Below, in pieces: positions 21,924-22,537 of a stretch of DNA of 22,537 nucleotides. The translations under genes were made by a program, and so were the position numbers. The notes beneath the pieces were generated by a model. It was not told where the DNA came from and ran no database searches. It worked only from the letters and a program-made list of their open reading frames with translations. Each line of letters opens with the position of its first letter. The first letter of the stretch is position 1. This DNA is from JBAZDC01 sp041654595 (GTDB lineage Bacteria; Pseudomonadota; Gammaproteobacteria; Burkholderiales; Burkholderiaceae_B): NCBI GenBank assembly GCA_964551305.1, contig CAZKBT010000047.1, positions 1 through 22,537 of the forward strand. The letters run 5' to 3'.

Positions 21924-22537
21924 GCATCATGGCGCCATATGCAGGAGTCGAGGTCAGCCATTTGCGCAAGCATTACGTGGTGGGCGGCGGCTGGCTCGGC
22001 GGGGGTAGGCAGCACATCCGGGCCATTGCCGATGTTTCGCTGCGCATTCCCAAGGGCGAGTCGGTGGGCCTGGTTGGCGAGTCCGGCTGCGGGAAATCCA
22101 CGGTGGCTCGCGCCATGCTGCGTCTGATCGAGCCGGACGGCGGCAGCATTCTGCATGACGGCATCGACGTGCGCGCCTTGTCGGGCAAGGCGTTGCGGCA
22201 GTATCGAAGACGCGCCCAGCTGATATTCCAGGATCCCTATGCGTCGCTGAACCCCCGGCGGACGATCAGGCAGACGCTCGAAGAGCCGCTGCGGGTGCAC
22301 GGCATGGGACGCGCCGAGGAGATCGCCCGGAAGGTGGAAGCCGCCATAGCGGAAGTCGGTCTGCCGGTGGATGCGCTGTCGCGCTATGCCTATGAGTTTT
22401 CGGGCGGGCAGCGCCAGCGCATCGGCATCGCCAGGGCGTTGATATTGGAGCCTGATTTCATCGTCGCGGACGAGCCGGTTTCGGCGCTGGACGTCTCGGT
22501 GCAGGCGCAAATACTCGAGCTTCTGCATGCGTTGAAG
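21920..22537 (+). CDS. ABC transporter ATP-binding protein, DppF-like, 3' end beyond the window
   Basis: This is the second ATPase of the importer. The frame is open to the right edge (206 codons), so about the last third is missing. Seen are Walker A GESGCGKS (53-60), Q-loop IFQDPYASLNPR (102-113), signature FSGGQRQR (160-167) and Walker B IVADE (181-185) followed by PVSALDVSVQAQ. The last is the standard DppF/OppF wording. The ATG at 21920 overlaps the DppD-like stop and has GGAGG four bases ahead; an in-frame ATG at 21929 would improve that spacing. The glycine-rich stretch VVGGGWLGGGRQHIRA after the first strand is the usual insertion of this subfamily. Confidence 0.92.
   Translation, partial: MSIMAPYAGVEVSHLRKHYVVGGGWLGGGRQHIRAIADVSLRIPKGESVGLVGESGCGKSTVARAMLRLIEPDGGSILHDGIDVRALSGKALRQYRRRAQLIFQDPYASLNPRRTIRQTLEEPLRVHGMGRAEEIARKVEAAIAEVGLPVDALSRYAYEFSGGQRQRIGIARALILEPDFIVADEPVSALDVSVQAQILELLHALK

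Overview
The window is GC-rich bacterial DNA, with long antisense reading frames everywhere as expected at high GC. Gene families and layout (dense CoA-thioester catabolism operons, PotABCD-type and Dpp-type ABC importers, FadR and LysR regulators, a very large glycine-rich autotransporter) suggest a betaproteobacterium, most likely Alcaligenaceae such as Bordetella or Achromobacter. That placement is an impression from protein content, not a measured result. No rRNA, tRNA, IS element or CRISPR array was seen.

Region 1 (1-10494) is a catabolic locus built around a divergent regulatory region at 8812-8965. Leftward runs a tightly packed seven-gene operon (8811 to 1092): importer ATPase, Tat-exported binding protein, enoyl-CoA hydratase, ADP-forming-type acyl-CoA synthetase, two importer permeases, and a CitE-like (HpcH/HpaI family) lyase. 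Several junctions overlap or abut (ATGA, TAATG, TGAATG). Rightward run a FadR-type regulator and a second enoyl-CoA hydratase paralogue. A good promoter is visible in each direction, and a TGTC-A-GACA palindrome overlaps the rightward -35 and lies just upstream of the leftward -35. Together the genes could import an organic acid, activate it to a CoA thioester, hydrate it and cleave it to acetyl-CoA plus an oxo-acid. The substrate cannot be read from the sequence. A truncated ferredoxin-NAD reductase gene enters from the left edge and converges on the operon.

Region 2 (10512-17112) is one giant autotransporter gene on the minus strand (about 2,090 codons if repaired). It has a signal peptide, a glycine-rich passenger with about 17 AQS-(I/V)-GGGGG repeats and a C-terminal beta-barrel. 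A single-base frameshift near 12921-12928 splits it into two open frames. Its 5' end is also odd: the best ribosome-binding site and ATG are one base out of frame with the main reading frame, separated by a run of five Cs. Upstream lie a perfect TTGACA promoter element, a palindrome, a 10-bp direct repeat and an apparent leftover 3' tail of a short-chain dehydrogenase gene.

Region 3 (17109-19042) holds a DMT-family (EamA) exporter and a LysR regulator, both on the minus strand.

Region 4 (19162-22537) is a dipeptide/oligopeptide-type ABC importer operon (DppB-, DppC-, DppD- and DppF-like), divergent from the LysR gene and running off the right edge. Its leader has a near-perfect 15-bp tandem duplication, each copy containing a three-codon mini-ORF. 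The DppC-like gene is interrupted by a 10-N assembly gap. No substrate-binding protein for this importer is in the window.
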